From: Spirodela intermedia
Lineage: Eukaryota; Streptophyta; Magnoliopsida; Alismatales; Araceae
Direction of reading: 5' to 3'
NCBI GenBank assembly: GCA_902729315.2
Contig: LR746272.1
Span: 13,220,327-13,284,326, forward strand
DNA length: 64,000 bases
Shown: positions 46,223 through 57,847 of the stretch, piece by piece
Layout: every line of letters starts with the position of its first letter
Numbering within the stretch: the stretch's first letter is position 1
Translations under genes and position numbers: made by a program
Notes under the pieces: model-generated
The model's input: the letters and a program-made list of their open reading frames with translations, nothing else
The model's database searches: none
Told to the model about the DNA's origin: nothing

Positions 46223-49200
46223 TTAGGTGGTGAGGATGGGGGGCAGATAATCGGTCTTGGTGCCCAGGATCCGCGCCTTTGTATCGGGGAAGAACTCGGT
46301 GCCCGGCAGTTCCGAGACCCCTCCGTCCTCGGCGACCGAAATGGGGTAGGTGAGCAGGTGCCCCGGGAGATCGTCTTCGAGAGTCTCGCTTGTGTACTGG
46401 TCCCAGTAGCTGTCGGCGATGCTGTTCACCTTCTGCACGCACTCCAGGCTTTCCGGGCGGAGGAAGAGGTCGTCCTGAATCCTCAGGTGCTCGTACCACA
46501 GGGCCAGCCGGAAGCCGTGCACCTGCCCCCTCGCCGGCTCCTCCCCCCCCAGATGGTATGGCTGGTATGCTCCCATGGCGATCTCCGAGTCCCTCGATCC
46601 ATCCATCGACCTCTGGTTGATGTTCGCCGACCCCACGATTATGTATTCGTCGTCCACTGGAGCCATCACCATCACCACCAGCAGTCAGGTCAGACGAAGA
46701 ACAAGGAGAGATTAAAAAAGAAAAATTCCTCCATCCGAAACCAGGAGCAAAAGAGTGGGGTGCAGCCACAGCGAGATTTACCGATCATCATCTTGCTGTG
46801 GACGTAGATCATGAAGCGCCGCGCCTGTTGCGCCCGGATGTAGTCCGAGTCTGGCTCTGGTTCCTCCCCCGGTGCATATTCCCCGTCCCTCTTCACCTCC
46901 CGATTGCCGATGCAGAAGAAGGTGAGGTAGTCCCTGGGGCTCGCCTCGACGCCGTGGGTCCGCAGGGCTTGGGCAATGTCGGTGTACATCATCTCCATCG
47001 TCCTGCGCTGCCAGTCGAGGATCGCCTGGACGGATGCGCTCTCCGGGATGCCCTCCGGCCACATGGGAACCACAACGTAGACCGTGAAACGCTCCCCAGC
47101 CTCGATCTTGCTCACGATCTTCAACGAGAGCTCCTTGGGCACCAGATGGAGGGCCTCGATCTCCTCGAGGTTGATGCCGTCCGCCTTCCACGCGAAGGAG
47201 CTGCCGAGGAAGTACTGGTTCTCGATGTAGATGAAGTCCTTAGCCCGGCGGATGGCGTTGATGTACGCGTCCTGAATGCTCCGGTCGATGACGTTGTCCT
47301 TGCCGCTGATCAGCCCCGCCCTCGCGGCGTCCTCGGGCGTCTCCGGGAAGCCGAAGGCGGCTCCCTCGTCGATGGACCTGAACAGCTGGACATCCCAGGT
47401 CTCCCTGTCCTCCGGGAACGTGACGGGCGAGGGGGGAATGATGGTGTCCGAGAGATCCCTGATCTGCACCAGGAGGTCCTTCTCCCCCTGCTTCCTCCAT
47501 CGCTGTTCGAAGTTGTACAGCACGTCCCAGGCGATGGGGCCTTCCAGTCTGCTGTGGATATCGTGCCACGGCTCCCTCGGCCCACCCTTGGCGACGGACG
47601 CGCCCGTGAAGTTGGGCTGGTGGAAGTCGTCGTGGTGGGGGCCGTCCAGGGTCCGGAAGAGCGAATGGGAGGGCGTGTCGTACCTCCCGTCGCAGAGGTC
47701 GATGCCCCCGACGAAGCTCACGATCCTGCGCTGCTGCGACGAGGTCCCGCCCCTTGGCATCGCGCTATCCACCACCACGATCTTCTGGTGGTGAGTGAAC
47801 ATGGTGGCGATCTTCAGGCCCTGGACCAAGCTCCCGCCATCGTCGGGGTCGCGCGGGCACAGGACGCAGTTCACCTCCGTCCCATGGAAATAGTTCTCCG
47901 TCTCCTCGTCGTGGGTGGCCATCAGCCCATCCCTCTTGAGCAGGTCCACAGACGTCCTGTCGTCCCAGACGAGCATGAGCACGCGGACGCCCTCACTGGC
48001 CTTCCTCTTGAGCAGCTCCCCGAGGGTGACGGCGCCCCCCGTCTTGGGCCTGGCGGAGTCCCTCACCAGAGTGATCTCTGTGTAGACCGACCACCCGGTG
48101 ATGTAGATCAGATGTTGCGCGTTGGTGATCGCGTCGAAGATGTCCTCCCAGCAGCGGTGGGGCTCGTAATGCCCGCCGCCGGCGAGGGGGATCCTGGGAA
48201 TGAAGCCGTCGGGGATGTGGGCGTCCTGGTACAGCGTGACCTTGCAGCCCCGCCGCTGCGGGAAGAAGGTGTACGGCACGCCGGGGAACTTTGGGCTCCG
48301 GATGCCCCGTGCCCAATTGCGGTCCCGCGTGACGTGGAAGAACTGGAGCTTCACGTGGATCTTCGCCTCCCCGACGGGGTTCTTCTCTTCGTCAAGGATC
48401 TCCAGCCATCGGTCCAACTCCTCCCCGTTGGTGATCTCGGAGACAGGCAGATAGGCCCTCCCGATGAGGGATGCTCCGATGGTCTTGTCGAACTTCACGG
48501 TGAAGATGACGTTGGCCACCATATGGGCGCAGTAGATGTGGAAGGACTCGTACCATCGCGGGTTGTCTGCCTCGTCCGACAGCCGCCTCGTCCGCCCAAC
48601 CCTCGCCTTCTCAAGATCGACGGTCGCGTAGACTTGGCCGGAGCCGCTCGCCAGCCCCACCGTCTCAACGAGCTGCAAGAAAAAAGGGATCGGCGTAAGT
48701 CCGATTTCAGAATGTCGTCGGGGAAGGGGGGGGAGACTAAAATCATGCCCATCTGGCGCATGATTTTGGTACCTTCGTCAATCAGAGAAAAGCGTCTGCT
48801 ACTGCGCGGACCAAAATCATGAAGGAAGAAAAAGAAGAAATGGGATGTCGATGATCGATGATCGACGGGGAGAAGAGAATCGGACGAGGAAATCAGGTGT
48901 TGACCGGGACAGTAATGGTCTGACCGGGCGAGATCTGCCGCCTCTTCCAGGAGGGGGCGCGCTGCCGAGGGCGCCGAGATCTACACGGTCTATCTGCGGG
49001 CTGGAATCCTCTCGCTCTCCTCGCCCTCAGTCACGGCGAAGAAACTCAAATTTCGGCATCAGGTTGTGTTCGTCGGAAAAAAATGGACGACAAGAGAGAA
49101 GAAGATGGGGATGTTGACGAGAACGTCGACTTGGAGATCACAGAGGGCCGCGTCGTTTCGAGCATGTTTTAAGGGGACAAATATAGACAGAGGAGGAGAC

Positions 49201-49566
49201 AGATCCGACTTCCTCGGTTGCTCATCGGCAGGCCGGTCCCCGTGCCTTCTCGGAGAGGCTCTCAGGGTGGAAGGGGGATGACGAGAAATCAGATCGGCCA
49301 ACATCTCCGGCGGAACGCACAGAAGAAGGAATTCCGAGGGTACCGGGCGGACAAAGGGAGGGAGACGAAGGAGATGAAGGAAAACAGACATCCGGGATGA
49401 TGATGGCTAGCGAGGAGCCTTCCTCTCCTCGGTATTAGTTTTCGAGGGCAGCACATACCTTGCTGAAGAAGCCCCCCACATTCCCACTTCCCCCGTTTGA
49501 ACCGGAGAGGGAGGTGGCCTCGAAGATGGTGGCGTGCAGCGTGCCGTGGAGCTGAATAGGATCCAT
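46223..49566 (-). CDS. PLDALPHA: Phospholipase D alpha
   Basis: Hydrolyses phospholipids such as phosphatidylcholine to phosphatidic acid, a signal in ABA, drought and wound responses; cytosolic and membrane-recruited by calcium. Three exons on the minus strand: 49566-49459, 48672-46782, 46656-46223, total 810 residues, the normal PLDalpha length. The N-terminal C2 domain (about 1-150) starts [15 protein letters not shown]. The first HKD motif is HQKIVVVD (H331, K333, D338). The second is HSKMMIVD (H661, K663, D668), completed across the last intron. [13 protein letters not shown] and [12 protein letters not shown] are also conserved. The C-terminus DYLPPILTT is typical of plant PLDalpha. All catalytic residues are intact. 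Positional context (EBF, DUF4050-like, then PLD, then SHN) suggests correspondence to Arabidopsis PLDalpha3, but sequence alone cannot separate it from PLDalpha1/2. Confidence 0.96.
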
Positions 49567-50088
49567 CCCCCCCAATAAATCGCCCTCCAGAACAGACAAG
49601 ATGATCACAGAGCGAAGATCTCACGTCCCCGGACGATTTCGCGAGGTACAATAAACTGCCCGGGGGGGGGGGAGAGATGTTCCCTCGCCTCGTCCTCCGA
49701 GAAGAGCCGGATCTGATTCGATCACCACCGCCTACCTAACAGCACGAACAAGATCACGAAAGGAGGTGAGAATCGCACGAACCGGGCATTCCCTGCCGGC
49801 GGAGCCTCCGAAGCAAAGACGCCTCGCCTGAGAGGGGACAGAGGCTGACCCCGAGCAGGCGAGGAATGGGAGGGCGATTTTTCGGCTCGACGTCCGCGCT
49901 GAAGCTCTGCGGAACGCTCCAGATCCACCGCGGCGTGGGGCAGGCAGTGTACTCAGCAAACCCTCGCAGGCAAAGGAGAAGTATGACGTCCGTCAAGAAG
50001 TCGTTGTCCCGGGAGGTAAACATCAAGCCATCTATCTATCTATAAATAATGGGCGAGGGCCGGAACGAGATCCGGAACGGAAGTAGAG

Positions 50089-50089
<1 letters not shown>

Positions 50090-50165
<76 letters not shown>
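50090..50165. repeat. Compound (CT)n(CA)n microsatellite upstream of PLDalpha
   Basis: CT to 50136, then CA to 50165, about 0.53 kb before the PLD start codon (GA then TG in PLD sense order reversed). Confidence 0.95.
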
Positions 50166-50169
<4 letters not shown>

Positions 50170-50433
50170 GGCACACGCACGGCCCCCGAGTGCGGCCTGT
50201 CGAGGGGTCGGCGGTGCCTTCTTGCCGACGGCGGATGGGAGCGACCTTCTCGACAGCGGCGGTGGAATGGCAGCGGTCATAGGATGCGCGATTAAATCGC
50301 AGAGTGGGACAGCCTTAGCTTTTCCTTGCGCGATTAAATCGTCGTATCGCCCGGGGCAACGTGTCCCCGAACACTCATTAATCCAAGTCAAAGCGGCCTG
50401 CTCACGCCTACCGGGGAGAAGCGGCTCGCACGC

Positions 50434-50650
50434 GTGAGCAGATCGTACGTGTCGGTAGCACGTGATATTGGCACGTGCCCTCTGATGTAAGGTCCACACG
50501 ATCGCGGCTGGTGAGCAGATCGTAGGTCGTTTCGGCGGCGAATGCTGATCTTAGAACCGTGGGGACGTGCCACCTTATGTAAGGTCGAGAGAATCGGACC
50601 CGTGAGCAGATCTACGTCATAGCGGTAAATGACGATATTACACGTACGTA
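50434..50650. promoter_or_regulatory. Imperfect tandem repeat with G-box/ABRE cores
   Basis: GTGAGCAGATC recurs at 50434, 50511 and (as GTGAGCAGATCT) 50602, giving units of 77 and 91 bp. The first two units share ACGTGCC followed by TATGTAAGGTC or GATGTAAGGTC. CACGTG palindromes are at 50459-50464 and 50472-50477, and further ACGTG or ACGT cores occur in each unit. These match ABRE/G-box bZIP sites. The cluster is about 0.9 kb upstream of PLDalpha. Confidence 0.6.
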
Positions 50651-50972
50651 CCAACGATCAGGATGAGGCCCACACGGTTGTGGATAAGCAAACTGCAGAG
50701 CGTGGATCTGGCAACGCGCACGTCACCAGTGGACCGCATCCCGCCCTCAATCTCCGTTAACGCCCCACCGGCCTGTCAACACGATTAACGCGTTATGTGC
50801 CGACACGCGGACGTCCTCAACTCCTAGCTCTCTCTCTCTTGAGGGTGGGGGCCACAGTCTGAAGTCACGTGGAGGCGTTGCAGTCTGTCTTGAAGGCGTG
50901 GGGGATCTGGGCCTGAGAAGATCATCATCTCGGCCAAGTTGGCTCTCTGGGCCTAAGCTGGCCCCTTCTACG

Positions 50973-51000
50973 ACGCTGGGTGGGCCGGCCCACCCAGCGT
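50973..51000. repeat. 28-bp perfect palindrome with TGGGCC/GGCCCA core
   Basis: All 14 base pairs match around the centre CCGG; the left arm reads ACGCTGGGTGGGCC. It contains two opposed TGGGCC (site II, TCP-type) motifs. Confidence 0.92.
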
Positions 51001-51764
51001 GTTCCCTCCCCCCCCCCCCCCCAAAACACCCGCTGGCCAAAGGCTCTTCTTTTTCAAGCTCCAGTCTTGGATCAAGCAAGACCTGGCATTTTTCTTTTTC
51101 CCCCTCGAATAAAGAAAACTGTCAGAGGGTGGACCTGGGCACTCGAATAAGGCAACTCCGCCAAGATCGCGCATCGTCTCTTAAGTGGGTGGGTGGGTGG
51201 CTCGAAGCTTCACAAGAGGAGACGCTCTGTTCTCAGTCAAAGCGCCGCCCAAGTTTCGTCACAGAAGAAGGCCTTCACTCTCACTTAAATGCGGAAAATG
51301 AAGCTGGTCGCGCCGCAATCAAGCACGGACCGCGTGCGAGGAAACGTTCCGTGGAATCCCTTCCCGGAACAGGGGATCCGCCGGAGTCGCGGGAATTTCG
51401 TACGTCGGTTCTTGGCGGACGAGCTGGTAGACATTTATGCGCTATCATTAATGCCCACGTCTCAGCGAGTTGCGATGCCCCCAATCTACCACGCCCTCTG
51501 CATCATCCCATTGCGGTGGTAGCGTGTCTTTCTATGGAGGTAGGGCTCTCCATGATGCCGCTGCCGTTTGATCCAAGTAGCCTCCGTTTGCACTAAGATC
51601 TGGTTCGATGAAGGAGTAGAAGACGTCGCAGAAGCCCCTCCAGGATGCCAAGATATCATCTTGCAGATAGATAATCGACGTTGCCTCTCAGCAACACGAG
51701 GAGCCTTCCGAGGGGGGCGGTTTTTAGAATCTTACGAGGGGACGGTTGCAATTTGCGTTCTTTC

Positions 51765-51768
<4 letters not shown>

Positions 51769-51808
<40 letters not shown>

Positions 51809-51825
51809 ACACACACACACACACA
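51769..51825. repeat. Compound (CT)n(CA)n microsatellite
   Basis: CT to about 51806, a short TTT break, then CA to 51825. It resembles the tract at 50090-50165. Confidence 0.94.
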
Positions 51826-52663
51826 AAAATTAAAAAAATCAAAGCGCATCATCTTGTAAATGACACAGTGAACGGTAGGTAGTTAGCTCTTCCCCTCCGC
51901 ACAATGAAAAGGAAATGGAAGAACAGCAAATGATTAGTCGCGGGGAAGAGATTGCAGACGAGTGCGTGAGGACGTTTCTGCTGACCGGGCGGACGAGGTG
52001 AGCTGGAGAGAGGAGTGAGGAAAAGAAGTGTGGAGGGGTCGGATCAGCTCTGACTTGGGCGCTGCATTTACTGCTCGTGCCTGCCCACGTTGTCACAGCC
52101 CGCACCCGGCCATCTTCCCTGGAGCGAATGCATGGCTGTACACCCTCCTCTTTGGGTCAAAGACTCGTATCAGCCGGCCCAGCCTCACGCAGGCCCTCTT
52201 CTCGTCGTGTCCCCGCCCCTTCCATCCTTGGCCTTTCCATTCTCACCGTCCTCCTTTACACGGGCTGCCCGGCTCATTACCGTTCCCTTCCCGTCCCCTC
52301 CGACTAGTCGGTCGTCGTCCCCAGCGCCTGTCAATACACATACAGAAGCCGTCGAGAGGTACGGGCGGCTCCTCGTCGGACGGAGCCCGGCTCTTTGTCT
52401 GTCCTCGCTGAGCACTCAACATGCCAGCTGCCGGCGGCCACGTTTGCTCGCCCATTTCATTGCGAGGACGGGAGGCTCTGTAGGTTAGTTGCGCCTCATT
52501 ACGACGTTCCACAAGAGGGGAGATCCCTTGCAGATTTCCCTTGTGGCTGTAACGTGCCTCATTTCATTTTCTTTACTATCTAGGTGAGGGCGCCAATGTA
52601 CTTGTCCCGCTATTTATGTATGCTTCGTGGTTCGCCAGTTCATCATCGCTGAGGGGGAAGGAG

Positions 52664-52665
<2 letters not shown>

Positions 52666-52696
<31 letters not shown>
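52666..52696. repeat. (GA)n microsatellite in SHN promoter
   Basis: 31 bp of GA, about 0.5 kb upstream of the SHN start. Confidence 0.93.
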
Positions 52697-52697
<1 letters not shown>

Positions 52698-52770
52698 AAA
52701 GAACCATTCGGGTGACTCATATTTTACAGCAGGAGATGGTCGCCGGCTACCCAATGGCAGGCTGAGTGGG

Positions 52771-52788
52771 ACCGCGGTTAACCGCGGT
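52771..52788. promoter_or_regulatory. 18-bp perfect palindrome with GGTTAA (GT element)
   Basis: ACCGCGGTTAACCGCGGT, fully self-complementary, 408 bp before the SHN start codon. The centre GGTTAACC holds two opposed GGTTAA boxes like those bound by trihelix GT-1 factors. Confidence 0.6.
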
Positions 52789-53051
52789 TATACCCTTCTT
52801 ATTAGTGAGGCATATATCTAGAAAGAAGTATTGGTCGACCGTAGGTGCCGGTCCCTTCTTACGGGATGGTAAGTTCATGTGAAGCTACGAGTGACTCCTT
52901 TTACGTTCTCCTCGTTCACTTCTCCCTCCTCCCGCATCTTGGGCTGCAGTCTTCTCCCCTCTATATCATTCATCAACCCTCTGCAGTTTCGTACTTTTCA
53001 GGCCTCACTTCAGAACTTTCTGAAAAAATCGTTACTTCTGGGCTTCCACTG

Positions 53052-53054
<3 letters not shown>

Positions 53055-53136
<82 letters not shown>
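53055..53136. repeat. (CT)n microsatellite in SHN leader
   Basis: 82 bp of uninterrupted CT ending 60 bp before the SHN start codon, so very likely inside the 5' UTR; TCTA/TCTC-rich sequence continues to the ATG. It is the longest pure tract in the window. Confidence 0.96.
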
Positions 53137-53139
<3 letters not shown>

Positions 53140-53195
53140 ATCTATCTATCTGTCTCAATCTCTCAATCTCTCCATCTCTCTATCTCTACAGCATC

Positions 53196-53987
53196 ATGGT
53201 ACAGAGTAAGAAGTTCAGAGGCGTCAGGCAGCGCCACTGGGGATCTTGGGTCTCCGAGATCAGGCACCCCCTGCTGTAAGACATCTCCCGTTGTTCACGT
53301 CTATTCGACTTACATTCTTCTTCATATCACTTTTTGTGGCAACCTCTAGGCTGCGAATTTCAACATTATTTGAGACTTACGATCTCAAGTTTCATAAACA
53401 GGAAGAGGAGGGTGTGGCTGGGGACCTTTGAAACCGCCGAGGAGGCCGCCAGAGCCTACGATGAGGCCGCCGTGCTGATGAGTGGCCGTAATGCGAAGAC
53501 CAACTTTCCTGTGACGAGGCCACCTGCCGAGGCTGACCGCCAGCTTGCGTCCCCGACCGGCCTCTCCGAGCTGCTCAGCGCGAAGCTCCGCCGGTGCTGC
53601 AAGACCCCATCACCTTCTCTCACCTGCCTCCGCCTCGACACAGAGAGCTCTCACATCGGGATCTGGCAGAAGAGAGCCGGGACTCGGTCTGATTCCAACT
53701 GGGTCATGACGGTCGAGCTCGCGAAGGGCGGCCAGCAGGACCCAGAGTCTGCGTCATCTTCTCGAGGCACTTACCCACCAGCTGCGGCAGCTGGGGCGGC
53801 GGGGGGAGAGCAAGCTGCCGTGTCAGAGGAGGCAAGCGCAGGGGGGATGGATGAAGAACAGAGGATCGCGCTGCAGATGATAGAGGAGCTTCTGAACCGG
53901 AACTGCCCCGTGGCAATGGCGACCGCTGGCCTCTTCCCCTCGCACCAGGATGAGTTCCCAGAGGGTCGACGGAATCTCCTCATGTGA
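53196..53987 (+). CDS. SHN3: SHINE/WIN1-type AP2/ERF transcription factor
   Basis: Nuclear activator of cutin and wax synthesis genes, controlling cuticle and epidermal patterning. Two exons (53196-53275, 53402-53987) give 221 residues; relatives have about 190-200. One AP2 domain (about 6-62) is split by the intron at the family's usual place: [23 protein letters not shown], then [23 protein letters not shown]. The SHN-specific 'mm' block follows: [26 protein letters not shown], then [11 protein letters not shown] and WVMTVEL. The 'cm' block near the end contains [17 protein letters not shown]. The C-terminus extends 20-odd residues past the usual end, and an Ala/Gly-rich linker accounts for the rest of the extra length. 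SHN1/2/3 cannot be separated by sequence alone; the symbol follows gene order. Confidence 0.95.
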
Positions 53988-56900
53988 GTCCGAATTCCTA
54001 TTCGTCACCACCATCACTCGGGGCCTCGGGAGGAGACGCGATGTTGTAGCTAGAGTTCTATATTATTCTCTTGGAAGTAGATCAAAAAGAAAATTATAAT
54101 AACAGTGCCGTTTATACTCCGTTTAAAGGAACTCCCGCAAATCCGCCGCCGCAGTTCTTTACTAGAGGCGCACCATGTGTCTTTAAGGGAGTGGAAGCGG
54201 CATTTTTTTCTAATAGATGGAGCCCACTGTTCTGCGATGAGTGGTTGAACCTCCACGCGCCTTCTTCTTCTTCTTCTTCTTCAACCGCTGACACCTTCTG
54301 GTGGTTATCCGTAAAAGTCGATCGTCTCTGAACTGGCGAGCGTTAACTACTTTCCATCCTCTGACCCAGATAAGATATCTAAGCACAGATGATAACCGCT
54401 CAGATATCAGTCACGGTGAAACCTGCCTTCGATACCTTTGCATTTTAATGGCCTTTCTACATAAACACAAATACGACTGATGTGTCTCCACTATAGCTGT
54501 TGGTGGTGGTTTGCTCGGAGGATGTTGACGCCGGCTTGTTCCTCTATGTGGCGATAAGTGTGGGAGATGCTCTGTCCAACGCTACGAAATTCCGCGAGAT
54601 TTGTCCCGACAGGAAGGTCTCATGGCTTCGGATGAAGGGCCCATTCTGTTCATGAGGGTCTCCGAGGACGTTTCAGTCGCCATCTAGGTATAGATATATT
54701 CTTGGATGAAGACAATCTAACGCAGGTTAGACGAGGAGGTGCTGATATGGACCAGGAATCCATGGCTTGGACAGGCCTTAAATCTGACGGCATTATTCGT
54801 CGGCTGGGGGTATCTATCTTCCCGTCTCCGTCGAAACATGCCTTCAATTAAACACCGTCACTGTCGCGTTTCGCAAAACATGTAGCCACCATCTACGTCT
54901 GCATATCCTCGCCCTGGGAAAATAGCATCTTTTCCCCCTCATTACGACGGAGAGGAGTCACCGTCGTCATAATGCAAACCCCTTCACCTTAAACACCAAG
55001 GAGAGGCGCGGTCTACTGATAGAGCGAGGAATCATGCAGCGGAGGATGGACGAGGTCAACGCGGGGGTCCCAATACGCTATGAGATCCATAGCACGAGCA
55101 TAGGGTTGAGAGCTGGAGGAATCATGTGAAGGTAGGTGAGGTAGTAGTTAGCCCTTTAATGCGCCCATGATTAGATTAGGAACGTCCGCAGGGTTTTGAA
55201 GCTTAAGAGACCATCATCTCGGCGGAGACCAACAGACGGCGCAGCCTGACGCGAACATGGACTCTGATGATCGCCATTTATGTCTCTCTCCCTCTCTCAC
55301 GCTCGCTCGCGGGCGGTTGATCGGCATCCCCCGCTAGAATCTGAAGATTACGACGACATGATCTTAACATCTCATAAAACGAGCATATCCTGCCAGAGGA
55401 TTTGTTGGACAGTTGGCCGGCAAGAGATCCCTTCAGTTATGGAGACTCCATGCCCGCACTTACACCTTCACCTACCCACAACCATGACCCACTGCTGGTT
55501 GCTCACGCTCTACTCTGCATCACCTATCCGTGAGTTTATTTCGTCTCAAGACAACACGTGAAAATGCGAGAAGAAGGGGTGCCTGTGCTGTGAAGACGAT
55601 CGAGGTAGGGGTCCCTCTTCTATGATTTCGCTCCTGATTGTGCCTTCACGGGCAGATCCCGAAAGGAGGGCCGTCGATGGAAAACCACCCCGGCAGCCAT
55701 TGCACGGTTCGGGTAACTTGCCGTAGATTCAAGGCCTGTCCCACGGTGCTGTAGAGTTCGGACAACTTGCTCTACATTCACAGGTCAATAGCTCGCGGAG
55801 GAGGGCGATGGCTGCCACCGGCGTTAGACCGAAACGAGACGGTGGGGCTTGAAATTTTGACGCCCTTGAACCAGGGCATAGCTTGTAGCATCAGATAGCA
55901 CGACGAAGCACTGCAGCAACATACGGTGGTCTCGCACAGGGAATGGGGGAACCCGGTGGGCGCTGCCGGTAGGTGCAGCAGAGGCTGGTCCCCTCGAACG
56001 CCTCTGCCGATGGATCGAAGTGGAAGTCGAGTGAGATCCCATCCAGAAGAGCCGTCTCGTGCGGTGAGGCGAAGGCTCCCTGGCAAGATGAGTCGCTGGA
56101 ACCGTTCCTGGGGGGATGTGGTGTTCATCCGCCTCTATCTGTGTCATGCAATTTTCTCCTCTTCCTCTTCAATGCGTGGTGGGTTCGGGAGCCCGCATTG
56201 ACTCCCGCTTCAAGCCGTTCATTCTATTTTTACGGACCCCGCCACGCAGACTGACCTGAACTTCAACCCCCCTCGCTGCACGTTTCCCTGTGGAGGGGGA
56301 AGGCCCACCGGGGGACAGCCAGGCAGGGCCTCTTCAGATAGTGGGCCGCACCCCTGCTGTTCGTTTCCATGGATCCCCACTCGTTTCCAGCCAATACTAG
56401 GAGCCCAACGCCCCACAAGCAAGCAGGGCCCGTTCTAATCGAGGAAGATGGAGTCCGGCCCAAAGTTGACTTGACCCAAGTAGTCTCTCTGTTGACGTGG
56501 GCCTCAGATATCTTCGCAGTTTAAGCAAGCCGAGGACGGCCGACCCTTCACTTCAGTGGAGATCGCACATGGTCCATAATTGATAGGGGTTGAGTCTCAA
56601 AACCTTGATCTGCTCCAGTTCCATTCGTGAAACTGAAGCCTCTCAGTCGGTTGCTCATGACGTGGCGCGGATTGGCCGTCCGGGGTCTTTCACAGCGGCG
56701 TGTTACAGCTCTTCGTTGCAACACGGTGCGCGCAGGAGCGGAGTCTTTGTGAGGGAGGAGGAGGCGGCTCGTTGTAGGAGGAGAAAGATCTGCGACCCGG
56801 AGAGAAAATCTTGGACTACGACGGCGCAACGGATTCGTTCAACGTGGATGCCTGACGCCTTGAAAATTTGAGCGCGGCTTGTCCGTCGGGAAGCATGGCC

Positions 56901-57058
56901 GCTAAGCTTCCGGTCAGCCGGCTCACGTCAACGTGAGGACCAACGTGGTCGATTGAGAAATGGGGGACTCTGGGGGCCTCTTCAACCACCCACGCACCTA
57001 GCCAATAGATAGATAATGCCCTCGAGGAGCGGTCGAATGAGAGAAGAGGAAGAGAAGC

Positions 57059-57566
57059 GGATATTCCCCTGAGGCGTTGAATATTCTCCCCTGCGCCGTC
57101 CGTCGTTACCCGTCGCAGTCACCCGCTCCTTGAAGGAGGAGGGAGGTCGTCGGCGGGGCCTTGAAGGCCCGGAATCCCGGGGCGAATATCCCATGTCCAT
57201 TCCCATCTCCTGATCGGGTACGTCTCTCCCCTGCCGGAAATCCGGCCACGATCCCCTGTGGGGACTACCCCGTCCTCCGACTACCAGAGTCTCGGAAGAA
57301 AAAGTCTGATATTTATGCGATCCGTTTTCCGTCAAACAGAAGAATGCCCCAGGCCCACCCCCCTCGCTCTCGCTCTCCTCTCTGTCTTAAGCGTGAGGTC
57401 ATCCCCCCCTTACGCCCCGAGTGTGAGGTCTCAGCTGTCACGTCGTGGGAGGTGGCGAGCGGACATGGTTGTCGATACATAGAGAGAGAGAGAGAGAGGA
57501 TGGGTTTATAGGCCGGGCCTGATTTTGAAGTCCAAAGTCAATGGAAAGGGGGGACCGAACCCAATG

Positions 57567-57600
<34 letters not shown>

Positions 57601-57759
57601 TGGCCATGGCTCGAGCCGGACCGCGCCCAGCGGAGACGCCGGTCACGGGGTCAAGTGGCGTCACGTCTGCCACATGGGGGCATCGCCGATCGGAGCAAGA
57701 GGGGGGCCCCACACGCCGAATAAAACCCACAGATATTCGGGCATCATGAACGAATATTC
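57059..57759. promoter_or_regulatory. Cluster of four P1BS (GNATATNC) sites in SPX promoter
   Basis: GGATATTC at 57059-57066, GAATATTC at 57079-57086, GAATATCC at 57184-57191 and GAATATTC at 57752-57759. P1BS is the binding site of PHR1-type MYB-CC factors, the activators of phosphate-starvation genes including SPX1/2. Four matches in 0.7 kb is far above the chance rate for this motif (about one per 4 kb). Confidence 0.75.
57481..57598. repeat. Two (GA)n tracts in SPX promoter
   Basis: 57481-57498 and 57568-57598, separated by 69 bp. Confidence 0.92.
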
Positions 57760-57843
57760 TGTCCTTACCAGGGAATATTTCCCCGCCCCCTTTTTCTCCC
57801 TTCCATCCGCTACTGCTTTCCGCACCGGCCTTCCTCCCAAGCC

Positions 57844-57847
<4 letters not shown>

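Larger units (their letters stand above)
49567..53195. other. Divergent intergenic region between PLDalpha and SHN
   Basis: Shared upstream DNA of two divergently transcribed genes. It holds two compound CT/CA microsatellites, a GA tract, an ABRE-containing tandem repeat (50434-50650), a 28-bp perfect palindrome and an 18-bp palindrome, each listed separately. A poly-C run is at about 51006-51022. No additional gene is supported; the 232-codon plus-strand frame at 50898-51596 looks like chance. Confidence 0.55.

Noticed and set aside
46798-48822. 674-codon open frame on the plus strand
   Set aside because: It is antisense to PLDalpha exon 2, which has intact catalytic motifs and correct splice sites; the antisense frame is open only because of high GC at third positions.
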